DNA of 64,000 nt from Oscheius tipulae (lineage: Eukaryota > Nematoda > Chromadorea > Rhabditida > Rhabditidae): assembly GCA_037178975.1 (NCBI GenBank), contig JASJZH010000003.1:62001-126000 (forward strand), written 5' to 3'. Shown here piece after piece: positions 12,966-26,331 of the stretch. Position 1 is the stretch's first letter; each line of letters begins with the position of its first letter. Under the pieces are notes generated by a model. It was not told the DNA's origin, ran no database searches, and saw nothing but the letters and a program-made list of their open reading frames with translations. The position numbers were made by a program, and so were the translations under genes.

Positions 12966-12996
12966 GAAAGCTTGTAATGTTGGCATCCAGAATAAA

Positions 12997-13273
12997 GCAA
13001 GTTCCTGTATGTAGCCTGCTGCTACATCTCGCACCCATACTGTGTTAGAACAAGAGAGACTTGGTTAGATCGAAGAGCAGGTTACACCACGTTTTTAATG
13101 TCAACATTAGTATAGAAAATGTGCTATCACCGAGAAATTAAGGCAAGAAGTTACACCCAGATTTGTAATGGCCATGGTTTCAGGTTGTGGTTTTAAAGTC
13201 TTTTGTGTTAATGGCAAGAGGTTAATGCTTTGGGAGTTAAGGCAGAAATACTAATAAAAACAATGGGGAAAGG
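12997..13273. other. Short region between two convergent genes
   Basis: No coding sequence seen. It probably carries the 3' UTR of the minus-strand GalNAc-transferase. A plus-strand AATAAA-like motif occurs near 13253. Confidence 0.4.
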
Positions 13274-16220
13274 CTAGTCTCTCCAGTTAACGGGCTTCAA
13301 CTTCCACGACTGTCCCGGCCTTCCACATTTCCTTAGAATCGGAAGATTGACATCTGTAGCTGCACCATGGTCGTCTGGCTCACTTAGACAGAGTTCTGAC
13401 TGCTTGTGTATGAAGGAGTTGCCCTGAAAAAAATGGTTTTGGTAGGGTACAGCACTGTCTCTGTGTCTCACTCTCTCACTCTCTCTCTGTCTCTCTGCAT
13501 CTGTCTCTTTGTCTATCCGTCTCTCAGTCTCTCTGCCTCTCTGTCTCTCTATGTCTCTGAGCCTGTGATTACTGAACCCACCTTCTTGACCCAGTACTCA
13601 TTCTCATAGCCAGCACACTCTTTCAGCTGTGCCTGCCATTGACCATTGGTATGAACGATCTGTATGGCTGAGAGACAAAGGTGTTCATCACTTCGAATCC
13701 TTCCCTCTTTGGTCCAGAGCCAGAACTGAAACATTAAGGTGTTTGTGATACGAAACAGCAAAAAAATCGAAAGTACCTGCCAGACATCGTAGCCGAGAGT
13801 GCAGGCCTTCATTCTGAGAGAATGCTGCTTGCTACCGGCTTCTTGACCGGGTCGGTTGACCAGACATTGCCCGAACGGGGTGGAAATCTATAAAAAGGTA
13901 CCTGGTTGTGATTGAAGGTATCAGAGCAGTTGGTCAGACGCGACTGCTTCAGACCGCTGGGTCCGAGAGTCCAGGAGAGACAGGATTGGGATCCGGCAAT
14001 CTGAAGCAGTGACTCTTACTCTCCTCTCTGTTCCTATGACCGAAAATAACATGGAGACTCAGACTCACCCGGCCGAAAAAGTCACTCCTCATCGGAAGAA
14101 AATGATCAGTGAAGATGTTTTCCAGATACCAGCGGAAGCTCTTGCAGTTCAGTCTCTTTCTCAGCTCTATTCGGTCGCTGACATCTGTAGATGATCTCAA
14201 ATGACCAGCTTGAGGTGCCAGCTTGTAGAAGAGACTCTTCCATTCGTCCATCCAGACCTCGGCTACTCGGAACAGATTGTTGTTCAGAACTTTCCCGCTG
14301 CTTTTGCCCGGGAAGTCGTGAGGAGAAGTCTTGCGGAAGACGTGACCGACATGGGAGCAGGGAAGAATCTCTACTCGACCACCACATTGCCATATCTGTA
14401 AAGGAGCGAGAATGTCTCTTTATCTCTCTGTATCTGCGTCTATCTGTCTCTCTATCTTCGTCAGAATAATCTACCCTAAACGATATCTCCAGATTCTCTC
14501 CCCCCCAGATGTCCATCCCCGGATCGTAGGTCCCAAGCTCTTCGAAGTACTTCCTGTCAATACTAAACAGCCCACCCGCCATGGTCGGAGATCTGAAACA
14601 AGCGACATTATTTACATTACCTTAGGACTCACTCAATGGGATCAGTAGGACTCTTATGTCTAGCTTTAACCATCTCGGCCGGCATGCCGTACCATCGAAA
14701 CTGCAGGTTCCAGTTGAAACCCCCACGGAAGATCTCTATCCCTTTTTGATATTGGAAAGTATCGTCGTTGATGACGTCAATGACGGGACAGACAACGTTC
14801 TTCCTAGAAAACGACAGCGATTTCATTTATGCAGATCTAGACAGACCTATCTTCAAATATCCGACTGAGTAACGGTTCCAACCAGCCATGAGTACATTCA
14901 CAATGAGAGTCAAGGAAGGTCAGGACAGTTCCGACTGCTTCCTGAGCTCCCATCATTCGGGCCCGGATGAGTCCGACTCTCGACTTAGCTCGGATTATTT
15001 TGACAGAGACGGGAAGAACTTCCACTGCCGAGTCGAGTTCTTGACGAAGAAATGCTGAAAAAAATCTCCGTCTAGAAATATAATGACCTACTTCTGTTAG
15101 AGAAATCATCGACAAGAATAATCTCAGTCAGCAGTTGTCGAGGAGATCGGTTGATGACGCTCCAGACGGTTCTCAAAAGAGTACTGTAGGCTTCGTTGTG
15201 GTAGACGATGATGACCGAGGTGTTGGGAAGTAGAGAGACGTCAGGATACATCAATTCTTTGCACGCTGGTTTTCTGACATCGAGGAGAGTTCGGTTGACT
15301 GGTATGCCATCAGAGACGACAAGGTTGAACTGAAAAAAGTGGGTGGACAAAGAGCGGTCTCTGTCTCTGAGAGTTCCAGACACTCGTAGCGCCGCACCCG
15401 AAAAATCTCGGCTTTCTTTTTAATCAAAATCAAACCTGACAAGAACACAATAGAGATGTTCGTCTCAACGCGCTGATTGCAAAACATTTTAGAAAATGGA
15501 AATCCGATAAGTGGGGAGCAAGATACAGCCGAAGCGAAACCTCGTAGCGAACACCCGTACTGTCTCGGAATTTTGCCGCGCGAATGTCGAGACAGTACGG
15601 GTACACCCTGGAATGTGGTGTATTGGTTGAAACATTTGTCTAGTAATCCAAAGTCACCGTTAACAAGTTTTCTCAAAGTGTTTCTTAAGGTTTTCGAGGG
15701 AGCTGAAAACCATGCCGGTATCCAATTTCCTCTATTTAAAGGTTTTTGCCATACACAACCTGTATGTCTCTTTCTTACCTTGTTTATTGCCCAGGTATCT
15801 TCCGACACCTTGACCTCTTCCTTACTCAGTCTGACCGGTGCTCCGTACTCTCCCCAGGAACTGTTCGGACGATAGTTGTTAGCATTCAGATCTTCTATAA
15901 AACTATCCAGTTCTGTCCCATCAGACCACTAACCATCAGTCAGATTTCTCAGCTTCTCCTCGGGAAGATTCCCATTATAGTGTCCGACGATAACCTGGAG
16001 ACCACCGGAATGACCACCTTTGGTGGGAGTAGCTTCCACCTCGGGTTCTGTGAAGATCTGAACAGAAAATCTACATTTCCAGGGGACTGAGACTCACCGA
16101 ATCCTGTAGAAAGAGTATACCCAAAGTGAGGACGGACCAGAGGAAGAGAAAGGCCAAAAGGAGAAGAAAATATCCGAGAAAACGGCGCTTTTTACGGCGA
16201 GAGAAGAGAAGCTGAGACAT
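13274..16220 (-). CDS. Polypeptide N-acetylgalactosaminyltransferase (GALNT/GLY family)
   Basis: Type II Golgi enzyme that starts mucin-type O-glycosylation by adding GalNAc to Ser/Thr. Exon 1 (16220-16098) encodes a basic cytoplasmic stub and a membrane anchor ([16 protein letters not shown]). A stem follows, then [13 protein letters not shown], then the GT-A catalytic domain: [49 protein letters not shown] (the DxH metal motif), [11 protein letters not shown], and the Gal/GalNAc-T motif around [18 protein letters not shown] with WQCGG and [10 protein letters not shown]. The C-terminal exons form a ricin B-type lectin domain ending [14 protein letters not shown]. All landmarks of an active enzyme are present. 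The isoform is unresolved. An intron at about 15.37-15.78 kb holds a SINE-like element. Confidence 0.93.
13455..13565. repeat. CTCTGTCT low-complexity tract in an intron
   Basis: Imperfect TCTCTGTC repeat in the intron between lectin-domain exons of the GalNAc-transferase. Confidence 0.8.
15434..15723 (+). mobile_element. SINE-like element with hairpin core and tRNA-like 3' half
   Basis: The copy begins CCTGACAAGAACA and passes through ATTTTAGAAAATGGAAATC. It then has a perfect 14-bp inverted repeat (CCCGTACTGTCTCG at 15554-15567 against 15588-15601) around a 20-nt loop. After that comes the tRNA-like part (GTGGTGTATTGGTTGAAACA, GTCTAGTAATCC) and a tail with TTTTCGAGGGAGCTGAA. The same order recurs at 26040, 32400, 49243, 53381 and 55466. 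It sits in a GalNAc-transferase intron, in sense with the window. Confidence 0.75.
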
Positions 16221-17047
16221 TTTTTCGGGGCCGGGATTGTAGGAATCACCGGACTCTAATATTGCACTATGGAGTCATACCTGAAATTTTTTTATATGTT
16301 AGCTACGAGAAGATAGGAGAAAGACGACCCTGTTTACCTTCACTTTGGAACTATCAGGTGATATTACTGTCAAAAACTGGATTGCTAAGAGATGGGCAAG
16401 ACGGTAATTTTTAAATTAGGGTCATTGGATGCCGTAATTAGACGCACTGGTACCACCTCAATTACCCTATTAGTTTCTAAAGAAGCAGAAGAAGTGATGG
16501 TCATTCTTCTAAACATGCGAGAATTGATATGGGGGCATGGACGGGGACCAGTTTTCCTCTTACACGTCCCTTCTTCGAGACAGAGAGACATAGAGGCAGG
16601 AGACAAAGAGATAGAGAGACAGAGAGACAAAGAGGCAGAAAGACAGAAGCAGTTTCCCTATCCAAGGGTCGTTTGAATCCTATATCACCGCGCGAAAAAA
16701 CGATCAGTTTGACGGCAAGTGAACACCCTCCAGGGCTACTTAAATGTGACTAAGCTAACAGTCGGGGATAAGAATCCCGGATAAAGAGAGAACGGGTGTG
16801 GATCCCGAACGAGGTCGGGACATGCCCCGCAACTGGCCACTCTGTCAGCGGGGCATTGATTGCTGGCGATGGACCTTGAAAGGTAGCGGGGAGAGAAGAG
16901 AGAAAAAGGGACAGACACGTACTTACGGTCGTCCTGATTGCTGCCACCCGCCGTCGACCCTGGCGGGAAGAAATTTGGCGGGTGGGACAATTAGGAGGAG
17001 AAGACGAGCCGATTTGTTTGGTGGGTCAGCAAAACTTTATTGAGAAA
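16221..17047. other. Region between the GalNAc-transferase 5' end and the kinase 3' end
   Basis: Both flanking genes are on the minus strand. On that strand a splice-acceptor-like TTTCAG lies near 16282, about 60 nt upstream of the GalNAc-transferase ATG. A CT/AG tract fills about 16575-16645. The kinase poly(A) signal (AATAAA on the minus strand) is at 17036-17041. No coding sequence was recognised. Confidence 0.4.
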
Positions 17048-18265
17048 TCACAGGGAATTTGGGTTGAAGAAGGCAAAATCGTTGAACTCGTATTTCTCGT
17101 CAAACTCGGCACAGTTCAGATCTCCGTCGATCATGTTGATCTCCTCGTGACAGGGTCCCGGCTTCTGGTTCCGTTCCTTCAGCGACTTCAGCGGATCGTA
17201 CTGAAACAGGGCAATAGACGAAGAGCAACTCGCATACCATTCGGGCCTCAACACGTTCAAAGTTCAGTTCTCTGAAGAAGGAATGAGCGTGGAGGACTTC
17301 GAAATATTTCAGTCGTCGTTGCAAAGGGATTGTGAGCATCTTGTCCAGTAGGTCCCCGAACTCTTCGGAACAGCCGATTGGTGTACTGTAATCCACGAAT
17401 CTGAAGGTAAGTACTGTGTATTCTACAAGCACGACTACCGTAGTTGACTGTGGTGAGAGGCCTCAGCATTGGGATATGGGTATCTTCCAGTATACAAAAC
17501 ATGGAAGACAACAGCTAACGACCACCAATCGACATAGTTGAAGTATGGTTGGCCTTCAGAAACGCAGGGACACATATACTGAACTTCTCTGTGTCACAGT
17601 TTCTCCGTGTCTATGTATCTATGTGTCCCTGTCCTCCGTCTCTCTGTTCTACCTGTAATGTTCCACAAATGGTAGTCGTCTTCTCTCCATCCCTCAGTCT
17701 TTTAGCCAGCCCAAAATCTATCAACAGAATGTGACCATCCGCATCCAATGCCACATTCTCCAGCTTTAGATCCCGGTAGATGACACTATTTCTATGCAGG
17801 AAATCTGAGGAAACTTGTCTACGAATAGACAGCTTGACCCACCAATAGCACAGATAATTTCTGCTCCCAACACTCTAATTGTAGTCTCATCAAAATTACC
17901 ATAATCCCTCCACACATTGTACAGATCTCCTATCCCTCCTTCAGGATACTGCATGACGGAAAAGAGCTTGGTTCTGGACTGCCAGGTGGCGTAAAGGCGA
18001 GCAATAAAAGTGTGGGGTGGGAGAAGTTTCTGGAACTTGGACTGTCTCTGTCATTGACTCAGACGCCAAACCAATAAACTGGCTTCTCTCTTGACCTGAA
18101 GAACAGCATTTCGGCTCAGGATTTTCGACTTTTCTTGCCTCTGCAAATCTTTTTTACGAGGCCAGTCATCTTCCCCACCTTGACAGCATAAATCCCCTGA
18201 CTATCGTGCCTGGTCACAGCTCTGAAAACGTGACCGAAAGCCCCGCTTCCAAGTTCTTCGAGCAT
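17048..18265 (-). CDS. Divergent AGC-type Ser/Thr protein kinase, N-terminus uncertain
   Basis: Exons on the minus strand join in phase. The glycine loop is GSGAFGHV and the ATP Lys is in AVK (18.2 kb). Then come [17 protein letters not shown], the catalytic loop [10 protein letters not shown] (Y-R-D is usual in AGC kinases), metal-binding IDFGLAK, the activation end [14 protein letters not shown], and [11 protein letters not shown]. The C-terminal tail ends [13 protein letters not shown], matching an AGC hydrophobic motif (FxxF-A-F) with Ala at the phospho site. APE is replaced by CPC. Coding clearly extends upstream of the MLEELGSG methionine at 18265: a Ser-rich open frame (SVDKSFSNGLCSVCRRP to RSLLGEQHFL) covers about 18300-18640, but I could not fix the junction. 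The subfamily (S6K-like or other) is unresolved. Confidence 0.75.
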
Positions 18266-18639
18266 CTGAAACAGGAATTTGGACTATCTTCATGTCCCAT
18301 ATCAGAAAGTGCTGTTCTCCCAGCAAGGATCTGTTTGGGAATTCAGGCAAGAAGAGAGCTTCGAGCCATGGAATCGGATATTCGCATCGAGAGGAGGACG
18401 TCGAAGCGGTATCCTGATCCATGCTCTCATCCAGAGATTGGCATCGTGAGACAGACGGCTGTGGGTCATCCTCATCAACCACATCAACTGCAATTTGAGT
18501 GTTGATTGACACATGGTGAAGAGGGTCTCCCAGTGGGGAATAGGCTGATTCGGGGGTACGATTAGCTACGTGTAAATTGGGCTTTGAAGTCGGCCGACGG
18601 CAGACTGAACACAGACCGTTCGAAAAACTCTTGTCGACC

Positions 18640-18765
18640 GAAAAGAGATTTTCGGTGTCAGGACGAGATTTTTTAGTATTGCTATGTTCTACAAAGTTGT
18701 TGCCCTTGATATCCTCTGCAATTTTGTAGAACATCGCAAGACTGAAAAATCTCGTCATGACCCCA
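18640..18765. repeat. Foldback (MITE-like) element
   Basis: Two arms of about 45 nt are near-perfect inverted copies. The left runs from GTGTCAGGACGAGATTTTTT through TTCTACAAA. The right runs from TTTGTAGAACATCGCAAGAC through AAAATCTCGTCATGACC. About 20 nt lie between them. Related pieces with TTTGTAGAACAT and GGGTCA arms occur at 52741, 58397, 54205 and 56098. It overlaps the 5' end of the kinase's upstream open frame. Confidence 0.7.
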
Positions 18766-18769
18766 AAAA

Positions 18770-20833
18770 AAAACCCGATTGCTTAAAGCACTATGAGCTC
18801 CCCTCGTCGCCGCAAAGATCCGTCTGTTCAGCTCCAAAGCGCTAATACCCTGCCGAAGTTAAACACTCGTCGTACACCCCCGAACAACACAAATCCTCTC
18901 ATTAAACACACAGCGTGACACCGCATAAAACATTAGGAGCACCCTTCATGAAGTGATGTGTCCTTCTCTGCCAGCCGACAAAAGTAAACAGAGATCTGGT
19001 CTTGTTTCTAGAGAGAAAAAGATACTATCGAGGTTCAGGAACGCGCTTTCAAATACCTTTCGCACCCTCTGGTGGAGAAAAATGGGAGAATGGAACTGTA
19101 ACGGTGAGACACAGAGACAGATGTACAGAGAGACAGAGACGTAGGGAGTGAGAGAAAAAAAGGGAGAGAGAGATAGAGAGAGGGGACAGATAAATAGAGA
19201 GACAAATGGACATAGAGACACAGAGACAGACATATAACATTAACTATTTGATCACCTTTTGCTCTATTATGGCTGGCCACCCACCCGAATCCCCCTATTA
19301 TTCTCCGAATTTTTAAGCGGAAACTGCAAATATTATCGCTTTGGGACATTAGTTTTGACAGGAAGTGGCTCCTTATATTCAGCTTCTCGGGACCCTCTCG
19401 GCCTCATTAGGCAAACCACTCCGGCGGGAGGCATTTTTAAGGGTCAATCCTGACAAATTTGTAGGCTTATGAATGGGGTTTGAGTTTTTAGGAGGCCTGA
19501 CACTCACGGATCGGAGATGGAGTTTTCAGAGGTGAGGCAAGTCGGGAGAAGAAGTTGGTTCGACGTCCAGTGTTGGTCTGAAATAGAATTTGGAAAATTG
19601 CAAAAAACCTGTTGGATGCATAAAAAAGTTTTCAATGTTGAAAAGGCCGCGCCCAGATTTATGCCACGAAAAGTCTGTTATTCAAAAGTTTGGCTATTTT
19701 ACTTGCTTCACACCCTTTTCTCTCCGTTATTCCATTGTTTCCTGTACTGTTTTTGCCCAACTTCACAAAAAAAGCAGTCTAAGCCTGTTCCCAAAGTAGG
19801 AAAACGTATAAACTCACATTTGAGCCTGTAGGTGAACAGCAATCAATTTTTCTTCTCTTCTCCGGCGGTTCCGGCGTATTCTAAAGTCTTTTCGCTCTTT
19901 TTTCCATTCCAAACTGCTTGCAAAATAGATTAAAAGGGACTTACTGAGTGTAGAGGCCGCTTTCTCGTCTGCTGATTTCCCATCCTGACAGAAAAGACTC
20001 TTATAGGAACTGTTGCAGTGAATTTGAACGATTCAAGAGCTCATTTTCTGTGTTTTTCCCGCTCCAGATGACTGGAACGGGAGCTGGAAAGTGGCACCGC
20101 CTCCATAGACAATGCTCCGCCTCTATTATTCCTTCCTCTAGTGCTGGAGGGAGGCGGATCGATGACGTGACAGCGTCGAAAAGTGGCCTGTGGTCTGGAT
20201 ATTTAGAGTTGAAACTGGTTGCTAATGCCCAAGTGGCGACAGATACACGGTCATCCGGGAACTTTACATGGAAAATTTGGTCAGAGCTATGACTGTTTGC
20301 TGCATTTTCTGTGAACATTGAATACCATGTTGTTTGCGAAAACACAGATGTTTCTGTGCAACTAACGCTCATGGGCGCTCCGTTTACACTGTTTCTGCCC
20401 AACAATCCTGTCATTTGTTTTGTCAACAAAGGCCAAAGGTCTTGTGTGTGCTTTTCATTCATTTTTTAGCAAATTTTTTTTTAACCAATTAGCCTGTATG
20501 ACTGCTGATAGATTCGTCACGTTACCGCGCTCCAATGTCCTCTTGTTTTCCTGCTGCGGCCACCCCTTCATTGCCGTTATTTACTGTTTTCTCCCACGTC
20601 GACGTTCGCTATCGAAGCTTTCGCTCCCTCGAGCCCAATTGCCCTTTTTTGCTTCGAAAACAAACGATTTTTACAGGTAATGTTGGTCAGTTCTCTGTCT
20701 CGCGGCTTTTTAATCGGAAGCCGAACACTACCTGTCCTTTCCAAGCCCTTTTCGAGGTATTTCATTATTCTTCTCCGCTTTCTCCGTCCCAAAACCAAAA
20801 AATAACGAGAAATCTTGCAGAAACTACGCAGCA
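18770..20833. other. Intergenic region between divergent kinase and PEBP genes
   Basis: No convincing coding sequence. It holds an AGACAG tract (19100-19236) and AT-rich unique sequence. A 3' splice-site-like TTGCAG at 20819-20820, 13 nt before the PEBP ATG, ends it. Promoters of both flanking genes should lie here. Confidence 0.45.
19100..19236. repeat. AGACAGAG low-complexity tract
   Basis: Imperfect AGAGACAG repeat of about 130 bp in the region upstream of the kinase. Confidence 0.8.
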
Positions 20834-22192
20834 ATGGCCGAAGCTGCCTTCAAGAAGCATGAAGTCATCCCGGACGTTCTTCATGGAGCCGGACCGGCCA
20901 AAACTGTCAAGGTTAGCTTTGACAGCGGAGTTGAGGTAGCTTTTTAGTGTTTTCGATCCAAAAAATAGTCTTAAGGCTAATCTGGGCAATGTTCTCACCC
21001 CGACGCAGGTGCAGAATCCGCCTAAGTTGAGCTGGGAGACGGAAGAGGGAGTCCTCTACACTGTTATCAAGACCGGTCAGTTTTTCTGGTACTTTTTCTC
21101 ATCAAGAGCTCCAGATCCTGATGCGCCGTCGCGCAAGGACCCTAAATTCCGCGAGTGGCACCACTGGCTCATCGTGAACGTTCCCGGCAACGATATCAGT
21201 CGCGGAGATGTTCTCTCGGAATACGTCGGAGCCGGACCACCCCAGGGAACGGGACTTCATCGCTACGTCTACCTGATCTACAAGCAGACGGGCAAGATTC
21301 ACGACTCAGAGCACGGCAAGCTGACCAACAGGTCCGGAGATAAGAGAGGCGGCTGGAAGACTGCCAAATTCGTCGAGAAACATCATCTTGGAACTCCCAT
21401 TGCTGGAAATCTCTACCAGGTAAATAAAAATTATCAACAGCTTGCTGCTAAAAATGGATCTATTCATTCGAAATCCTCTTTTTGGCTACTTTATGTCCAT
21501 CTTCCGGTTTTCTAACAACTTGTGGCTCGGGATTTGTTCAAAAACAGGCGGGGAAGACGAAACTTTGCTTAGTATCCAATGTTTGCATGCTAGACGAGTC
21601 ACGTCAAAAAGTAGGCTACAAAAGTGGCATCATTTTTCTGCACAAAACATAACGAAAGTAATCTCTAGTATGGTTTGTTAAGAAGAAGAGGGTTGTTTCA
21701 GAGCCCGTGGTAAAGACGGGCTTTAAACGAGCTATACCGCTGGCTGACTTACTCAGTTACAGTATCTCAGGGAAACTCAGAGCGGCCCTTGTCCCATGGC
21801 TCAGACGGTTAGCACTCCGATTACAAATCAAAATCGACACGGGTCCGACTTCCGCATGGGCTAGACCTCTTTGTCCTTTGATGAAACCCTCAACAATAGA
21901 TGTAGAAAATTTTTCGCATTAGCAGCTGGCTCAAAAACCTGATTATTCACAATTTTTTTTTCCCGCGTGTCTTTCTCTTTCTTTTACGTGCCGAATTCAA
22001 ACGGGGGACCGCTATATGATGGCTTCAAATTCCTGAAGCGTCGAAAATCAACCTTTTTTGCAGACCCTAAGAGCTTTAATAGGTTTCGTCATAGTGTCAT
22101 GAATAAACTAAATAAAGTAGCAAAAAATTCAACAATTTCAGGCCGAATGGGACGACTACGTGCCTCTTCTCTACAAGCAGCTCGGTGCCTAA
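20834..22192 (+). CDS. Phosphatidylethanolamine-binding protein family (PEBP/RKIP-like), 176 aa
   Basis: Exons 20834-20935, 21009-21075, 21109-21419 and 22142-22192 give 531 nt in frame. Family signatures are intact: the [12 protein letters not shown] ligand-pocket motif, [15 protein letters not shown], and [18 protein letters not shown]. The C-terminus is [14 protein letters not shown]. PEBPs are small cytosolic anion- or phospholipid-binding proteins; vertebrate RKIP restrains Raf signalling, but that role is not shown here. The second intron is only 33 nt (21076-21108). The last intron (21420-22141) holds a tRNA-like sequence. AATAAA follows at 22293-22298. Confidence 0.95.
21786..21875 (+). 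repeat. tRNA-like repeat in a PEBP intron
   Basis: The motif TGGCTCAGACGGTTAGCACTC (A-box-like) is followed by GGGTCCGACTTCC (B-box-like), but no full cloverleaf forms. Probably a decayed tRNA-derived SINE. Confidence 0.45.
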
Positions 22193-22292
22193 TTCAACCG
22201 GCTCTACCTCCATGTAGAAGATTCCTCTAATTTTACAGGTTTCTACTTTTTCCCCCACAGTGTAAATTCTATAAATACGAGTTTGTAAACAG

Positions 22293-22319
22293 AATAAACG
22301 TTAGATTAGAGTATTTATT
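22293..22319. terminator. Two opposed poly(A) signals 15 nt apart
   Basis: The plus-strand AATAAA (22293-22298) serves PEBP. The minus-strand AATAAA (22314-22319) overlaps the stop codon of the convergent EGF-like gene (TAATAAA). The two 3' UTRs must overlap. Confidence 0.6.
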
Positions 22320-23891
22320 AGACAGTCATATCTTCCTGCTCCGCGAGGAGACCCTGTTTCGACTCTTCCAGAATTTCCGTCTTGCGCGGGTGGATGCCGT
22401 CGAGCTGCTGCTCGACGCGCTTTTTCTGGCGACGTTTGGCGAAACCGTCACAGACTGAAAAAAATTTCTATTTTGGAACAGACAGAGAAATTGAGACTCA
22501 TTTTGAGAGTCACAGAGACAGAAAGACTGACCAGAGAACCTGACAGAAAGAGACCGAGAGACATACAGAGAGGCAGGAACCAGAGAGACAGAGACATGGA
22601 AACTAAGAGACAGATTGAGAATGAGAGGCAGACGAACAAAGGCAGAGCGTCCGAGAATCAGAGAGTTAGAGAACGAGAGAGACAAGAACCAGATAAACCC
22701 AGACACAGTGTTAGAGAGATAGTGGTATACTTTTGACTGACCAATGTAGATGAGAGCCAAAGGAATGATGGTCAGGACGCCCCAGGCTCCGGTCCGACTG
22801 GCCAAATTGTTGTAATACGAGTAGATATCCTCAGTTCGGAACTTTTCACAGTACTCTCCTGAATTCTTCCATAAACTTTTGGTCAAAAAATGCCAAATAA
22901 ACCCGAATACGGCTTGGTACAGTTACACATGGTCTCATCGTAATTCGCTTCCCCGTGGCCATGACAGTCGATCGAGTCGCAGTCGGAGCCGAGCCATCCT
23001 TCCATGCATTCCACACAGCTGAAATCCCTCATTTTCCAGGACCCCATAAAATTCAAAAATATTGATTGGTCCCGTGGCGTGGGCCCGAAAATGGCAGAAG
23101 ATTCGCGGCCCACAGCGGCTAGAGGCCGGCCAGACAGCCCTTTTCCCGCCATTCTTTTTAATCCAAAAATTTGCCATTTTGCTACTTGTTTTATAATCTG
23201 TTCAAAAAAGAGCATAAGTTGAGACGCGCGGCACGCTTTTTCTTAACTGTGTATCAAAGATTTTTTTTGGAAAAGTTGGTGCTTGAGCGGTTTTATTAAA
23301 AAAGGCTCTCTGTTTCTTGAACAGACTGTAGTCCTTTTTAATTGTGAAAACTACAGCGGAAAACTGGCCAAGAGATTAAGAAAAACGATGTAAAACTCGA
23401 TCTTAATGGATTAGTCATCATTTTCGGGTGAGAAAACGGCATTTTCAGTGCCCTTGATTCACTTTTTTGGGGGTTTTACAAGCAAAAAGTACCACCCAAT
23501 GTGTAATCCGGGAGTGCACGGAAAATCAGTCGTAAAACAGGCTTCGTCTGTTCTCCCCCAACCCGGAGCGGATCGATTTTTCCCCCACGCAGTCTCCTCA
23601 TCCACCTTCTACTTTTTCCCCTTTTCTCGTTTTGGTGCTTTCATTTAGTTTCCAATCAACTCACGATCCGTTGCCTCGACGCTCGTAGCCCTCGCAGTTC
23701 ATCTTGCGATGACACATCGCCCCAGTCCAGCCGTCCTTGCAAAAACATTTCTCGCCTAAGATAGGGCTCTTTTTCTGGAGATTTAGGGAGAAGAAAGTAC
23801 CTTCCTGCTCGCCGTTTACGCACGGCTTGTGACGACGAAGAGCACAGTCGACAAGGCTGAGAATGAGGAGACAAAAGAATAGTTCCCGCAT
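22318..23891 (-). CDS. Small EGF-like single-pass membrane protein
   Basis: The minus-strand model starts at ATG 23891. It has a signal peptide (MRELFFCLLILSLVDCA), then two Cys-rich EGF-like stretches (CFCKDGWTGAMCHRKMNC; CVECMEGWLGSDCDSIDC...CNC...EYC) and a membrane helix (WGVLTIIPLALIYI). A short basic cytoplasmic tail (CDGFAKRQKKRVEQQLDG...EQEDMTV) ends it. Splice phases agree (EQ-G, GNG-S-C, YSG-EYC, YI-VC). The orthologue was not recognised; receptor or adhesion function is only a guess. One intron (about 22455-22735) is nearly all CT/AG repeat. A minus-strand acceptor-like TATAG lies 6 nt before the ATG. Confidence 0.8.
22470..22725. repeat. AGACAGAG low-complexity tract
   Basis: A roughly 250-bp imperfect AGAGACAG repeat that fills an intron of the EGF-like membrane protein gene. 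Confidence 0.85.
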
Positions 23892-25697
<1,806 letters not shown>

Positions 25698-26331
25698 GGG
25701 GCTTGACTCCAGTGAAGAATCCGGTTTTCTGACGTCCACTCTCTCCCACGTTTTCTATGTCTCCAATTTCCATCTTCACCAGCTGTTGGTCTGTCCTGTG
25801 TTTTCTTTAAGTAAACGTTCGGGTCCAGAAGTTGTTGTTTTTCAAAATTTTAACACAAAAAATAATATGATTGACACGAAAAATAGCTTTTATAGAAATC
25901 CAAAGTTGAACAGAAGCGCGTTGAATAACTTCACGGAAATATTTCAAACTAGCTAGATGTCGTGAGCTATAAAAGTCGCGACAAAACTCGACAAGTATCT
26001 TTCACAATGAGGAACTTCTCCCATTCTCCCAATCTCGTCGCAGCGTATTCGTACTGTCTCGAAATGTTGTGAAATGGAATGTAATGTGCAAAAGTACGAG
26101 ACAATAGAGGTAGTGTAATGGCTAGCACGATTGCCTAGTAATCCGAAGTCACCGAGGGTTCCTAATTCGAATCCACCCGGTAGTGATAAAAAATTTGAGT
26201 CTAATAAATGTTCTGAGAGACAGTGACAGAGACTGTTCAGCCAGAGGACACAGCCAAACGATGGTGAACTAGCGCACTTTATTGTCTAGACACATGAGAT
26301 CAGTAGAGTAAAAAAAACAGCTATCCTCATA
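25698..26331. other. Region between convergent UBE2D and small membrane-protein genes
   Basis: 3' UTR sequence of both genes, plus the SINE-like copy at about 26040-26205. No other coding sequence seen. Confidence 0.4.
26040..26205 (+). mobile_element. SINE-like copy (3' part)
   Basis: This copy has GTACTGTCTCG and its distant inverted copy (AGTACGAGAC). A tRNA-like segment follows, with A-box-like GTGTAATGGCTAGCACG, CCTAGTAATCC, GTCACCGAGGGTTC and B-box-like ATTCGAATCC. Same order as the copies at 32400 and 55466. Confidence 0.7.

Noticed and set aside
19517-19831. Plus-strand open frame of about 100 codons upstream of PEBP
   Set aside because: Composition is not coding-like, no splice signals or homology, and it lies in an AT-rich intergenic area.
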